Shown: piece after piece, positions 1 through 12,268 of the stretch
How positions within the stretch are numbered: the stretch's first letter is position 1
How the letters are laid out: the number at the start of each line of letters is the position of its first letter
NCBI RefSeq assembly: GCF_019059575.1
Contig: NW_024882038.1
Span: 310,001 to 374,000, forward strand
Reading direction: 5' to 3'
From: Amphibalanus amphitrite
Lineage: Eukaryota > Arthropoda > Thecostraca > Balanomorpha > Balanidae
Length of the DNA stretch: 64,000 nt
Made by a program: the position numbers and the translations under genes
The notes under the pieces: model-generated
Seen by the model: the letters and a program-made list of their open reading frames with translations, nothing else
Database searches by the model: none
What the model was told of the DNA's origin: nothing

Positions 1-35
1 GGCGCGGCCGGTCGGGGCGGGTCGCGATCCTATAC

Positions 36-44
36 CTTCGAGCG

Positions 45-84
<40 letters not shown>

Positions 85-173
85 TGACGGTGACCCGACC
101 CGGCTCGAAGCGGCAGCAGTGGTTGTGAAACCTGTACGGTGCTGAGGGCGGGTCGGGGTTTCCTGACGGAGGA
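36..173 (-). CDS. Candidate internal coding exon (glycine-rich), possibly of the 8.6-15.5 kb minus-strand gene
   Basis: On the minus strand a pyrimidine-rich tract ending in CAG lies just above 173, and a GTATAG donor lies just below 36. The enclosed 138 bases are a multiple of three. Entered in the phase left by the exon at 8630-8680, the frame is open. It would encode a proline-rich start, a Tyr-Arg-Phe-His-Asn-His-Cys-Cys stretch and a run of about 13 glycines from the GCC/GGC repeat. The other two frames are also open, so openness is weak support, and the GA repeat next door makes a chance acceptor easy. Function is not recognised, and membership in the downstream gene is inference from phase alone. 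Confidence 0.25.
44..84. repeat. (GCC)n trinucleotide repeat
   Basis: About thirteen GCC-type triplets with one ACC interruption. If the candidate exon at 36-173 is real, the repeat encodes polyglycine on the minus strand. Confidence 0.9.
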
Positions 174-179
174 CTGGTA

Positions 180-267
180 GAGAGAGAAAGGGAGAGAGGG
201 ATGGAGAGAGAGAGAGAGGGAGAGGGAGAGGGAGAGGGAGAGGGAGAGGGAGAGGGAGAGAGGGAGA

Positions 268-352
<85 letters not shown>

Positions 353-520
353 AGATAGGGAGAGGAAATGGGAAGGGAGTAGTAAGGGAAAGGAAATACT
401 AGAAATATTGAGACAGAGACAGAAAGGGGAGAGATGAAGAGAGGTAGAGGGAGATGTGCAAAAGATACAAGGGAGGACAGGGAAGAGAAAGAGGGGGAGA
501 GGCTTCCCCTTGAGCGCCGT
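180..520. repeat. GA-rich microsatellite with GGGAGA-type variants
   Basis: A purine tract. It begins with GGGAGA hexamers (about 185-270), becomes nearly pure (GA)n to about 349, then decays into AGGGAGA variants to about 505. It is the first of seven long GA/CT tracts in the left half of the window. Confidence 0.95.
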
Positions 521-1675
521 GCGTGCGTGAGAAGCCAAATGAAGCCACTTCAGTGCCGAACGCGTTCCCCTTTGCCACAAAACCCAGGCACAGCCCCGTA
601 AATTCAGGCTGAATTCATCCGTGCCGTGTTACACCACAACCCGAATAGCTCAGCCATTCTCTCACTGCTCACACATTCCGTGAGCCGAGCTCAGCCAGCC
701 GAGCGCATCGCGTCCCAGCAGGAATTCACTCGCAGGTCACGAATCGCCCCCGTCACGCAACCCGTCACGTCACTCCCGAGTCGGCCGCGTCACGGCTCGA
801 ACGTCACAGCGGGTCTCGGGCTGCCGAACGGGGCGCATTCCTCGATACGCCCACCGGCTGCGAGAGCGCGTAATCAGCTGATTATTAGAGTAATCAGCTG
901 AATGCTAGTGACGTAAGCACATTTTGACTTCGTGAACTGGAAATTTTGCAGTAGAGAAGGCTGAAACTTCAGCTGAAATGTCGCAAACCGAGAGAATAGA
1001 ATGACCAATCCAATCGGCAGGAGAAAAATTATTTTGTGAATTGAACTTCCATTCATTCATCGGCTTACGGAATCCGTGAAGGTAGAAGATTACCTAATTC
1101 CAGCTCATTAAAGGTCGGAAACCTCGAAGTTCCAGCAGACTATTATAGTCCTAAACCGATAAATTCCTCGTGGCTAGACGATTATAGTTCATTCGCCCGA
1201 CCTCAGCCAATCAGCGGGAATAATCCCTCCAAACTCTTACAAGATTCACCATGAACCCACAGTCTGTTCAAGCTCGAGTCCAAAGCCTCGTTGCCATGGC
1301 AACCGATGAAGCAACGTCTATCGGCCCACGCCCGATCTTTCGTCACATCCCATGTCCCTGAATACACACCGCTATTACAGCGTCAAAACGAGTGGTGACG
1401 TCATATCGTGACCTGTGACGTCAACAATGTTAGGTACTACGTTTAGACCACAGTCCGCATACGCAACATGTGCCACACAAGAACGGCTCGTGCCATGTGT
1501 CACCAGTGTCTCGAGTGTGCCATGTGGCGTATACTTTTGTCTCACATTTGACGATACCTCGGTAGTAAAAAAGGAGGCAGGTGGTCAAAAAGGAAAATGT
1601 CGCAAATAGGTATCACCCAAACCTTGAAACAATCCTTCACCAAACGACCATAGTGAAAACAATTTGAGACGGCAG
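521..1675. other. No gene recognised; CRE-like sites
   Basis: No convincing reading frame. Between about 745 and 810 the half-site CGTCAC (GTGACG on the other strand) recurs several times. A perfect palindrome TAATCAGCTGATTA lies near 871. Two complete CRE palindromes are listed separately. The cluster looks promoter-like, but no gene can be attached to it. Confidence 0.5.
1396..1423. promoter_or_regulatory. Paired CRE palindromes (TGACGTCA x2)
   Basis: TGACGTCA occurs at 1396-1403 and again at 1416-1423, 20 bases start to start. This octamer is the classical CREB/ATF site. Binding and function are inferred from the motif only. The same pairing recurs at 8110/8133 and 24492/24508. Confidence 0.4.
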
Positions 1676-1860
1676 GTGTTTCACATCTCAGTCTCACTGG
1701 CAGCGTTTAAAACACCTGCCAGTGAGACACCACTAACTCTGCCAGCTGTCTGCACTCTGTGGAGACATTTTTGAGACTATCAGCTGTCTGGAGACATCTT
1801 TGAGGCTGCCAGCTGTCTGGAGACTTATCCGAAACAACCGAGTGTCTGGAAACACTTCTA
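1670..1860. repeat. Hairpin plus short tandem repeat (GCCAGCTGTCTGGAGAC type)
   Basis: GTCTCACTGGCAG is followed, after a 12-base loop, by its exact complement CTGCCAGTGAGAC (about 1690-1728), giving a perfect 13-bp stem. An outer inverted pair GGCAGGTGTTT / AAACACCTGCC overlaps it. Downstream, three to four degenerate copies of a ~35-bp unit containing CAGCTGTCTGGAGAC run to about 1860. Confidence 0.7.
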
Positions 1861-4800
1861 AGACTTCTCAAGACACCCTCCAAGAAACTTCGGCACGCGC
1901 GAGCCACTACATCATTAGTCGGACTCCAACATGGGAGGACACGCGTGAACAGACTTGGAGAAGAGCTGACGGTGTCAGAAGCGGGGAGGCAAGAGTGGTA
2001 AGAACCAGAACAAAAAGTGAAACAACAAAGCACTACCGTCTCTACTGTTCTATTTACGGCATAGTCAGGTCCCCTAGGTTAGACGCAACTATGTAGGGCG
2101 TTGCATTCGAACGGGGCCAAGAGGCAGCCCAGTTAGAGAAAAGGTGACACTGGATTGTTTTGTAACAGGGTGGTGGCGCAATGGGTTTAGAATTCATGAC
2201 AGGCCCAAGATCTAGCTAATGCGGGCTAATTTTGCGCAATTTTTTATTCGGCTGCACTTAGCCAATTATGAAAACACGAGACAAAAATATGCCGCCACAA
2301 GGTCAAATAGTCTAAAATAGAATCGTTAAAATACAAATGATACATGCGTCGACACCGTTGCCGCCTAACTGCCAGCAAACTGATAACTTCAAAATCAGAT
2401 AAATGTGAAAACGTGAAAGCTCCTTCCTTCCCTATACGATAAACCTTATCACTGTCACATCCGACACACGGCTCAATCGTATGACCAAATACCTTTTCAG
2501 ACACGCCAACGGGCAGTACAAAATATCGATCAGATTTCTTCACCTTCCCGGTTGCAGTCAGCTGCATGTTTTTCCTATACACGCTCTATCTCCGGGCAAA
2601 TATCTCATTCAAGGTCAAACAAGAGATACCCAATCCTTCCACAGGAAAGTAGACAGAACTGCGATCCAGCTTCGTCCTGTCAAGCTCTCTACTTTGACAG
2701 AAGTCAGCGAGATCGATGCATTCATCAGGTAGGTAGCTATTCATTCAGCTAGGTATTGATTCCAGCAAACCGTTAGCCTCTAACGCAGGTGTCATCGACC
2801 ATAGATCTAGGATCCGATAGCCTCTGAACGTGGACCTTTATGGTTCTGACAAGAAACGGTCTGGGGACGCGAGCAGGCCGCTGGAGTGTATTCATCGAAC
2901 AGGATCGACAACCTTACGGCCCCGTGAATCGACAATTTTACGGCTCCGTGAGCTGCGCCGCTGCTGCCAAGAAGCATTGAATCGAGGGCTTCGACCGATA
3001 CAGCACAAACAGCTCAGACGTTTCCGGGTTAAAAGAACCATTTATATACGTCTCGCGGATTGACGTTCATGGGCTCAACCGCTAACGTCGACAAGCTTTT
3101 TTGCTTATGTTACAGGCGCGTTTCGGTTATGCCTCAACGCCAAGGCAGGTTCTTCTTGATTGGCATTGCTTCGGCATCTTACACGGAGGATTTATTTTCA
3201 AGACAGGTGAGATCACAATCTTCAGATTAAGACTTATGGTGCTGCCTTGTTCTAACAAAGAACCCCCGAAACAGCCCCTGCGGTCAAACATCTGGTTTCT
3301 TCGTACCATATACCGGAAACACGTGGGGAAATTTTTACTTCAAACACTGATAGGTAAGCGACAGAAACAATCGATTTTTCTCCAGTTCGCATGTAGCCTG
3401 AATTCCAACCAGACTTATCTTGCCTCACAAAAGACCTTGAATGGGATTACGGTATGTTGCAAAATTCCAAACTCGTTTGGAGTCAGGCGATGCGGTAGGA
3501 TGAACAATGTGTAGGATTAGCTCATCTTAGATACTAATGCCTTCTATAGCACGCATCTCCTCGATTATTCTTCGCTGCGTTTTTTATAATTTAAATCGGA
3601 CAGCTTCTCGAGAAGCAAATGGCAGGCCAGAAAAGGGTTGTTAAAGAAAAAGCTGTGTTGATATTTTATCGCCGAAGCCAGGCTAATCAATGTCCGTTGA
3701 CATGCATGTTGACGGCAAAAAAAAAAAAATCAGAGAGGAATGTGAGCGAGCAACAACCGGCAATCATTGATACAATGCAGCATGCTTGCGTGACAGTGCT
3801 CTGGTTATAGCAAGACGCTGCATTCCCATCTCAGAACGCAACAACAGCACGACGACAACCAAGCCTACGTGCACTTACACCACGGGGCAGTACCGGCATA
3901 CAGTATTCACGCCCGAATACCAAGTCATCTTTTCACCGCAGTTCACACATAGCACTCCCAGACAGTCGTGACCTAGTTGACCTCAAAACACCAGACTTGA
4001 CAGAGCGGATGGATGGTCCCATGGAGCGGACGCTGACGCCAACTGACCCCAACTGACCCCAGGGTGACCCCGAGCTGACCCCAGGGTAATCCCGGGCTGT
4101 GACCTCATCTGACCCCGATGTCTGACTGTCAAAGGTGTGATGACGCTGCCAAAACGGACAACACACCGTCCGCAGCTTATGTTCAGTTATTCATCCAGCG
4201 TGATTGGTGGATCTCTTTCAGAAGCATTAGGTCCCATTTCTGACAGAGCTTGCATTCATGTGCTTGGACATTGTGGCAATTGCATTTTGCACGTTGTTGA
4301 ACACCACGTGTAGAGAGCGTTGAATTTAGCGCAATACAGGACAGTGCGCTTACTATGCATCTCCGAACAGAGACGGCTTTCATCAAATTCCTTGGTCAGT
4401 CTCCTCATACGAATCCAGTGCTTTCACGGCTAGAATTGTCCATCTTTTATTCAAACAGAATGAGTGCACTTGCTTCTCCACATAGCTTCAACAGAAACTG
4501 CAATATGCAAATGCTTGCCTACATTCGAAGCACTCCCGGCCTTTTTTGTCCAGTCTCAGCGCTCAATACGTGACATTTGACCAGAGTTCCTGGGCAGCCA
4601 GGTAGTCGACATTCTTCATCGATTCATCGAACGCCTACTTGCCCTTGCTCACGACCTTGATGAAACGGCCCGCCAGGGTATATCACGGGACCTGGCCTGC
4701 ATACGGGGCGGTACAGGAGGGGGAGGGGACGGGGTGACCTCGGACGTCTGGAGGGGGGGGGGGCGACCTTCAGTGGGTGCATAACAGCTGGGCGGGGAGA

Positions 4801-6360
4801 CGGCACGCAGGAATGAAGGTGCGTGAGGTGCGGTGCATATTTGCAGTGATCACGGACCCGTATCATGGCAATGGTCATTTTATTTCACGAATAATTGTAT
4901 CGACCAAATTTCATCATTGATTGTCAGCGTATGATTGAATGCGCCCATGACAAGAAAAAACTTTCGAATTCAAGGGGGATGCCGAATACAATGTATCTAA
5001 TTTCAAGGTTGAGTTATATTTTGCACCGAACATGCCACCTATTAGCAAAATGTTACGGTCATTAGAAAATTCAGAGCGGCTTTGACTTTGATCACAGCCT
5101 TGGTTTCTGTTCAGGATTTTCCATACAATGTCACGAATCATGTGGTACCCCGTTCCCGAAAGGAAACAGCACAATAGCACGACTAACATGCAAGTGTGAC
5201 TGAAAAGTTGCTTTCTTTTTCAGAAACCATTAAAAGACACAGAAATATAACACGCAACACCCCGAACAGTTCGGAATTAAATCCAACATGGTGCACGATT
5301 TCCTATCCCACGAAACAAACAATGTCTTGATGCATGTTCACAACATTCTATCAAAGGAAAATTAAGTAAACAACTACAAACGAAGGCGAACAAGTCAAAA
5401 ATCGCAGTTAACAGGGTGCAAGTTAGAAGACATGCCGCACTAAGTGTGGGACCAAAACGTGCGCATTGGGCGGAGTTAAGATATGCGACCTATGTACCTG
5501 CATGCAATGCTAGCGCACGTGAATTTCCTAATTCCAAAGACGCCGAGTATTTCATCCGTTCATAAAGCTAATATCCAGCACCGTTTGTCCCCATTCGAAA
5601 TGACAGTCCGTGTGGTGTTGCACATTTCAACATGAGGGTCAATGATAAGACCTCATGGCAAGTGGCAGACTTGCAGGTTTACTGGGTTCAAGTCCCTAAT
5701 TTGTGACAGACGGCATGGAGGAGCAATTCGAAAAAAAGATAAAACTTTGATTTTAAATTTTGCTGTATGCCTTCATTTCACATGCAACATTAAAAAACGC
5801 TAGATGCTTTTCATCACAGCGCTAGAGCACCGTCAAACACTTCCCATCCCAGACAAACTACGAGCAGAGCACAAAGGAGTGACCTCTCTCTGGACTTGTG
5901 GAGTGTTTTCCATCGACATCCTTACCTTCTCCAGCTCGAGTTCCTATACATGATGCCGTCAGGCAGCCACCGGTTCCTCCATATCCCGTCCTCGACTCAG
6001 CGGGTCCAGCCCACTCTCCTCTCTCACCCTGTCCTTCACTCTCACCCACTCTCTCACTCTCTCACTGGTGAGCTATAGGCGGCACGCAGCCCGCCGCTCG
6101 CCACCCTCCAGCTCACTGAAGGCTGCTGTGAGACCGCCTCCGTCCTCCCCAGTTACCACCGACCGCAGTCGGCCGCTCACTTTCTCTCAGGAGGCTCAGG
6201 TCCGGGTGCTGCCACCTAGCGACTGGTTTCTAAGCTGCGTTTTAGTTATGCATGAATAGAGGTCGCTAGTGTGTAAGGTGGAAGTTCGCGTGACAGTCAT
6301 GAGGCTGTCACGAGGCAAGACCATTCATGGGAGGACGAAATGGCAATGGAAAGCACACTC
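1861..6360. other. No gene recognised (4.5 kb)
   Basis: Both strands were read for spliced and unspliced coding potential and nothing convincing emerged. Short open frames here lack domain-like sequence. Local features are an array of TGACCCC elements near 4036-4110, G/C runs near 4751, and a weak tRNA-like internal promoter around 5654-5694 that I do not accept as a gene. Confidence 0.5.
4036..4110. repeat. Short array of TGACCC half-sites
   Basis: TGACCC recurs four times with 4-5 base spacing (CAAC, CAGGG, CGAGC). On the minus strand this reads GGGTCA, the core half-site of nuclear receptors, in DR4/DR5-like order. It may equally be a simple tandem duplication. Confidence 0.45.
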
Positions 6361-6363
6361 TGA

Positions 6364-6470
6364 CACACCGTTCCATGCTTCTATCCTCAGGATACTGAAA
6401 TCCTTCTCCTCCACACCGCCACCCCCATCCGGGCTGGACAGGCAACTTTATCTCATGCGGGCTGCTCCCT
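6364..6470. repeat. Dispersed repeat, copy A
   Basis: About 105 bp clearly align with 30729-30838 in the same orientation. They share blocks such as CCGTTCCA, ATCCTCAGGATA, AATCCTT and GGGCTGGAC, with roughly three quarters identity by eye. About 200 bp further on, at 6665-6692, is a (CAAA)n tract of the kind that ends LINE and SINE copies. The family is not recognised, and a SINE or LINE 3' fragment is an inference. Confidence 0.55.
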
Positions 6471-6664
6471 TGGAGCGGCACCGCTGCTCCTGAGGGAGCG
6501 CACCCCGTAGCCGGGTGCAGTGAGTGCCTTGGGGCTGGGTGGCCTGTCTTCGGACGGGCTCAGCCCCGGCGACTCACTAGGGTGCCTGCCCAGACCAATG
6601 TCTCCCCCTATATCCTATCATCCTCCCGGCTCTGAAATGGTCTTGTCGACCGAAAGGGCCTAAC

Positions 6665-6692
6665 CCAACAAAACAAACAAACAAACAAACAA
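6665..6692. repeat. (CAAA)n tract
   Basis: Six or so AAAC units follow the text CCTAACCC. It may be the 3' tail of a retroposon that includes dispersed repeat copy A. Confidence 0.8.
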
Positions 6693-6699
6693 AACACAC

Positions 6700-8625
6700 T
6701 CCGACCATGATAGTAGATCGGCCGAGATTCAAATGCGGGGAAAGCATGGCCACCCAAGGAGAAAGCCAAAACATCCGTTAGTTTTTGTGTTGTGGCTCAC
6801 TTGACTTGACTGTGCCCTACCTGTTTTCAGATCAAGCAGGGTTACTGAGCGCCAAAAGTCCAAAAGCTAAGCGGCTAACAAAAGCCAAACAAGGTATTAT
6901 CCAATCAGTATACGGCTGAGCCCGAGGTCAGCTAGTATTCTCTGTTAGATTTCTTTAACTCCTAATTAAACTAGCAGTCTGAGAGGTCATAGAACGGCCC
7001 AATCAGTTTATTTAGATCCGCAGTGACTGCAGAGTGATCGTTTAAATCACCAGACACGAAGAACCATATGATCAAAAGTCAGCGTACAGCATGTTCAAAA
7101 TGCATGTAGCAGTCGCCCGCTGGGGCTATTGGTAGGAAGGCATAACTACCCAACACCGTTCACCGTTCTAATCAACATGATTTATCAAAAAAGCATAGAA
7201 ACGCAAGCATCCATGCAGCCACGCCATTGCATGCCGACTGACATATACCTGTCCATGTGTAGGCTGGGAACCGCAAAACTGATCGGAATTTTACACCCAG
7301 CTATGTAGGCAGCGTTATACAACACTCGTGTGGACCAAATAAGTACGACACGAGAGGATTTACGTCGACACCAGGCATGCTTTATGTAACGATAATAACG
7401 GTTCGCTATATGAGTCAGGGCACATTATTTTTGCAAGGGCCCAAAGCAAGCAGAGGGAATGTTCTTGGGTAGAATGAATACCTAATGCAAAATGCATCTA
7501 GATTCATTTGTTTGGCAATGAGCAAAAGGCAAAAGCGGACAATTCTTCTTTCACCACAGAGCAGGCCGTGTTGAAACTTATCGATCACGTTCTTTTCTTG
7601 GAACAACTAATCTACATATCCGCCCGTCAGAAGATTGCTTAGGTGGCACAGCCACCGAAGGCCCACATCTGGCATCCACTGGCATCCACTGCTTATATGT
7701 CTCTGTAGCTTAGCTACGCCCGGGTCGCCACCACACCACACCACATCAAAACACACCTGTCACCGTCAGGTGCCCGGCGCACCCCGGCCCTGGAGCCCCA
7801 GGCTGTATCGATTGGAACACCCGGTGCCGGGCACCCCTCGTAAACTTCCCTGCACTCGACGACCCTCGCGAGGCCCGACCTCGCTCCGAGCGTGACTGCG
7901 TGATATGAGCACAGCTGGGACCAGAATTATGGTCCCAGGCTGGACAGGTTGAAGGGGAGTTTGGTTCGATAACGATTTCACCGCGCTGCTGCGCATTGGC
8001 GAAATTAAAATGACCGTCGCTTTATCAGGCATAGGACCAAAATGAGAGTGTTAGTCATACAGACAAGTGCACGTAATCGATAAGCGGCAGGGGGCTGCCT
8101 CCCTATCGGTGACGTCAGATGTCAAATATGGATGACGTCATCAGATACGTAGTGGCGGAATCGATATTCGTCAGTGGCTGCGGAGCTTCCCGAACAGCCC
8201 AAATGCGGGCTGGGTGGAGTGGAAACAGGTCGGGCTCTCTCCTCTATCCTCCTCTACCCTCTGCATACACTCTACCTACTCCTCTACCCCCCCCCCCCCC
8301 GCTGGACCCCCTCCTACCCTATCCGACACCTCTTCCCCACCCCAATTTCATCCGCTATTGGGTGGGCGTGACCTGTCGAATGCGAAATATATTTCACTAC
8401 GGGATTGTCGATTTGTGCGAAATTGGGAAGTGAAATCAACTGGAAAGAGCCGCATGACTGTCCTTGGATGAAGGACAATTAAGGACCGATTTGCTATGTG
8501 ACCCGCCAGCTATTTTGTAAATTGAATATGTACAGACTGGTATGAATCTAGCTTAGTGAAATGAATAGCTAGCTTAGTGATACGAGGTGAATTGAAGGTG
8601 AAGTGAAGTGAATGGATGCCAGAAC
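6700..8625. other. No gene recognised; contains paired CRE
   Basis: No supportable exon was seen. A 9-bp-arm palindrome CTGGGACCA-GAATTA-TGGTCCCAG lies near 7915-7938, and a C-rich stretch with a 14-C run lies at about 8287-8300. If the minus-strand gene continues toward 36-173, this stretch is part of an intron. Confidence 0.45.
8110..8140. promoter_or_regulatory. Paired CRE palindromes (TGACGTCA x2)
   Basis: TGACGTCA at 8110-8117 and 8133-8140, 23 bases start to start. It would lie within an intron of the candidate minus-strand gene, or between genes if that gene ends near 8630. Confidence 0.4.
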
Positions 8626-8629
8626 TCAC

Positions 8630-8680
8630 CTCATGGAGCCGTATCGTCTGAATGATGACGGCAGCTCACTGGCACTGTCT
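8630..8680 (-). CDS. Coding exon 3 of an unrecognised minus-strand gene
   Basis: A 51-base exon. On the minus strand the acceptor is a T-rich tract ending in CAG above 8680, and the donor is GAG|GTGAGT below 8630. Only one of the three frames is open. It is the frame left by the exon at 9232-9318 (two bases carried over), and it ends with two bases over again. It encodes Asp-Ser-Ala-Ser-Glu-Leu-Pro-Ser-Ser-Phe-Arg-Arg-Tyr-Gly-Ser-Met, a serine- and arginine-rich stretch. I do not recognise the protein. The match of length, phase and both splice sites to its neighbour makes this one of the better-supported exons here. Confidence 0.55.
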
Positions 8681-9231
8681 CTGAAAAAGATAAAAAGAAC
8701 AGAAATGTCAATAAACATCACATTGTATGTGCATTGAACATTGCAAACCTTGTTGTGAAAGCAATGTCCTCGCGTGCGCTTTGCTTCGAAACTGTCACGC
8801 TAAATGTCCCATATTCTCGCAGGTGTCCCATTTGCGCATTGGTGCCAGGATGCGCCAGTGACCAGGTTCTACTTATGCGGAAAGTATTCCGCCAGCAACT
8901 AAACCACAGCGTCTGTGTATTCCGTATAGTGATGCATGATTCATGAAAACCGCAAAAGAATAGCAATCACGATAGGGAACAAAATTGAATACGGATTTTG
9001 TTTAGTTACTACGGCAAAGAAAAGACGATAACGCCGCGCTCTATATATAAGCAGCAGTTCTGGCATTTTATATAATTAAAGTAAGTCATAAAGGCTAAAT
9101 ATTCAGAGGCCCGAGAGGCCGCTAGAGCCCTTTCTTGGCTACAAATGCCCGCCAACCCCCTACCTACCAAAAAGTAAAAGAAAAAAACATCGATATTGAT
9201 GCATCATATTTTTCTAAATAACGTCTCTTAC

Positions 9232-9318
9232 TTGGAGGCTCGTCGCAGGCTGGTCCTTAGCCAGGAGGCTCTCCGTATCGGTACCTCCGGCTGGGACTGA
9301 CTCCGGCAGTGGCCCATG
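9232..9318 (-). CDS. Coding exon 2 of an unrecognised minus-strand gene
   Basis: An 87-base exon. The acceptor is a strong pyrimidine tract (ctttctcttcttgtcctttcag) above 9318, and the donor is CAA|GTAAGAG below 9232. Read in the phase left by 15341-15546 it encodes a Ser-Met-Gly-His-Cys start, then a basic serine-rich run with two Arg-Arg-Ala-Ser motifs flanking Trp-Leu-Arg-Thr-Ser-Leu. Arg-Arg-X-Ser is the textbook protein kinase A site, so a phosphorylated linker is a reasonable inference. A second frame is open here, but it hits a stop in the next exon, so only one joined reading survives all three exons. Confidence 0.55.
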
Positions 9319-12260
9319 CTGAAAGGACAAGAAGAGAAAGTGATCGAGCGGTTTGGGAACGTGCGGTAAACTTGTGGACACCGTGAGAAAGAGTGAGGAC
9401 CCACGCACAGCGGCCAGAAATAAATCCGGATTTACTGCCTGCCATTGCGATTGGGATAGTGTTGCATGTAACACTTTGGTAAGGCAGGGTACTTATATTT
9501 AGGCGAAGTGTTGATGAATGGTGAGTCACTTTCAGAAATATGTGAAGTTTCCACGAATTTAGAGGCCGCTTTATGAACATTGATGATACCAAGAGTTCGT
9601 AGAAAAGGCTACAAAATGTGCTGAATTATTATTGAGCCAAACATTGTTCCAGCCTTGTACTATAAATGTTTCTGCCATATTTCACCAGGAAATTTCCGGG
9701 AATCTAGCGATGACTAAGAAGTAACCTAATAAGAGTTGCGGTATCATCAAATTAGCATCCATCGATCTACCTTCAAAGAGCTCTGAATAAACCAGAGTCA
9801 TAGAGGGTTCATCTTCCAGCCCGACACAACATAAATTTTGCAGGACATCAGACATCACTGAAATCTACAAAGGACGGTTACATAACCCGCTTCCATGGGC
9901 GCCATGATCCGGATCAGTCAATCGTGCCACATTTTTAGCGATCGGCGTGTTCATCGCCCATTCGTAGTTCCTTGTTTGTGACCCATTTCTCTCTCAGCAA
10001 CAGTCCAAATTAACTCCACAACAAAATCTAAACAACGCTCTCGTGCCATGCTAAATCAACATTGACTTAGCACACTACGCCGTTCCAAATCTATTCAAGC
10101 CGGCAAGTTCCACATGGCCGAATGTTGACACAACGATTGAGGTCATCTGTCCACGATGTCCAGCGAGAAAAAACAACCACATCACAAAGGTAACCGTGGG
10201 GTCACCTGAGGTCAAGAAGGTTACAAATATTCACCTCCAATCATCTGGCCTGAGCTGTCACTTCGTCTTGGCTCGGTATAAATTTAGCTCGTTTTTGAGA
10301 CGCTGCAGATCATTTGCGAGTTCAAGAACCGGACTGCAGCTCTGATCCACAGCATAATGTGACATTGGAATTCTCGCTACTTGCTAAACTAATTAAAAAC
10401 CTCACTTGACGGGTGGTAGTCCATCTCGGCCTTTCTACTCGTGACAGATCGCCCTTCCTCGAACTGACATACGATCCTCCCACACTGACATCCGACCCAG
10501 CCCCGTGACAGATGACCCTGTCACCTGACTGGAGACTGACAGATCTGTCACAGTGCGTGGGGTCACCAGGTCAAGCCGACTGGGAGCCAAACGTGACGAT
10601 AGTGGGTCAGCCATGTGACTGCCGGTCTTGGTTTCAACGAGGGGTGGCCAACGTTTCCTGCTAGCCTGAATGTTCTTGGAATGTGTGGCGAGGTAAAGCA
10701 TAATAGGGCATTGACTATGAGTCACCAGTATCTTGTACCAGTACCAGTACTAGCTATATTGTGTCCAGTTGGAACAAAAACTTAAATTGCTGATGTCAGT
10801 ATGTTTTGAAATTATTTAGCGACAACACGTTAAACGATTGGTTCAACAGTTCTGATGATTTTGTACTGTTAAACGATAGCAGCTAGAAGATAAATTTTGT
10901 TTGGCTTCCCGAAAACGGCTCTCGCTTACATCCTGCCACAACAATAATATCACAATAGGCACACACTTTCCCTTATCCCTAATCGCGACACCATCTGTTG
11001 CTGTGGCTGTCCCAGGTTCCAATGATAACCGTATATACCCACCACTTGACCGGCACAGCCATAATCTGGCACACTAACCTCTCTGGGACAGCGCGCTGGC
11101 ACACACGCACACCTGAATGGCTCACTTACTGCCGTATATCCGCACCTGTGGTCACGCGTGCGTTGTGCGAGGGCGCATTGGTTATAGTATCGCTGCCACA
11201 TGGCTGGTAAAGCTACCAGTCATGTGGCAGCCTTATTCTCTTGTTATAAAATATGAGTTGTACTTGATTCCTGAGAGCTCCCAATACACAGTTCTTTTGA
11301 TCATTGACCCATTTTTCTACAGCTCCTGCCCAAACCGTCCTCCATGAGTCACGCCGGGCGGAAAGTGTCCACCAGTCGCGCGACTCTCGTCCACAAGTCG
11401 CGCGACTCTCAGTCGCTTCCCATTTACCTTCTACTGAGGTCGTTTTCCGATCCTTCGCCCAGGCACTCGAAGTTCTCCTCCTGATCCGAGATACTGATGG
11501 TTGGACTGAAAAACATACAGAAACATGTTGTAAACGTGCTAGGTTGACAAGCAGGACAAGTCGTAAACGCAGGATGCACAAGAGAGTTCGTTTTGTCGAC
11601 CGATATGTAGACACTGCAGAGCGTATACTGACTTCAGCTCTTTACATGTCGTCAGACCTATATCGCATCAACTCAGCATAAAAAGTACCCGTCAGCTCAC
11701 AGGGTTCGCAAGTGTGCGTCGCGTCAAAAGTAGACCACAGACATCCGCCCACGTCGTGGGCTTTCGTCAACCCCCCCCCCTCACCTCCCCCCTCCCCACA
11801 CCACCACCACCACAGGTGACCGCGCCATACGTGCCACGTGATCTCACTCTACCAACACACTAGCGCTGAATCACCTGGCCACGTGACTGGGAAACCCACT
11901 AGTTTCGGTTGGCACGTGCCTGTCTGAGGGTCAAGGGTCGATTTGGGGTGTAAAGGGGTAGGTCACTGGAGCAAGGCGAGTGCTGGAACTTGTGTGGGAC
12001 TCAGAAGCGTCATGATTTTTGAAGTTCTTTATCTAGTTATAGAATTATTGGGTGACGTAAAGTGAAGGTTGATGTGAATCAAACAAATGAAGGAAGGATA
12101 TGCAAAGAAATAAAGTATTTTATATGGATAGTGTATTTAAACAGCAGCTAAGAAGTTGGACTTTCATAAAATCAAAATGGCATACATCATTCGTTGACAA
12201 CCTAAAAAGTACTCTAATCAAGCTGAGAGTACCTATCAATGAAAAAAAAATAGTTTGGAA
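9319..12260. other. Probable intron sequence; E-box trio
   Basis: No exon recognised. Three CACGTG E-boxes fall within 84 bp (11835-11840, 11880-11885, 11913-11918). A stretch near 10440-10570 is dense in TGACA/TGTCA elements. If the three-exon gene is real, all of this lies in its first mapped intron. Confidence 0.4.
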
Positions 12261-12268
12261 AGTCTTGG
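12261..12268. repeat. Left target-site duplication of the first hAT element (AGTCTTGG)
   Basis: The 8 bases immediately before the left terminal inverted repeat are identical to the 8 bases immediately after the right one (15307-15314). Eight-base duplications are the hallmark of the hAT superfamily. Confidence 0.9.

Noticed and set aside
5654..5694. tRNA-like text with a good B-box (GGTTCAAGTCC)
   Set aside because: A- and B-box are about 30 bases apart start to start, too close for a tRNA, and no cloverleaf forms.
5858..6078. Exon on either strand between 5858 and 6078
   Set aside because: On plus there is an acceptor and a GTGAGC donor, but the peptide is low complexity. On minus a good GTAAGG donor lacks an acceptor before an in-frame stop.
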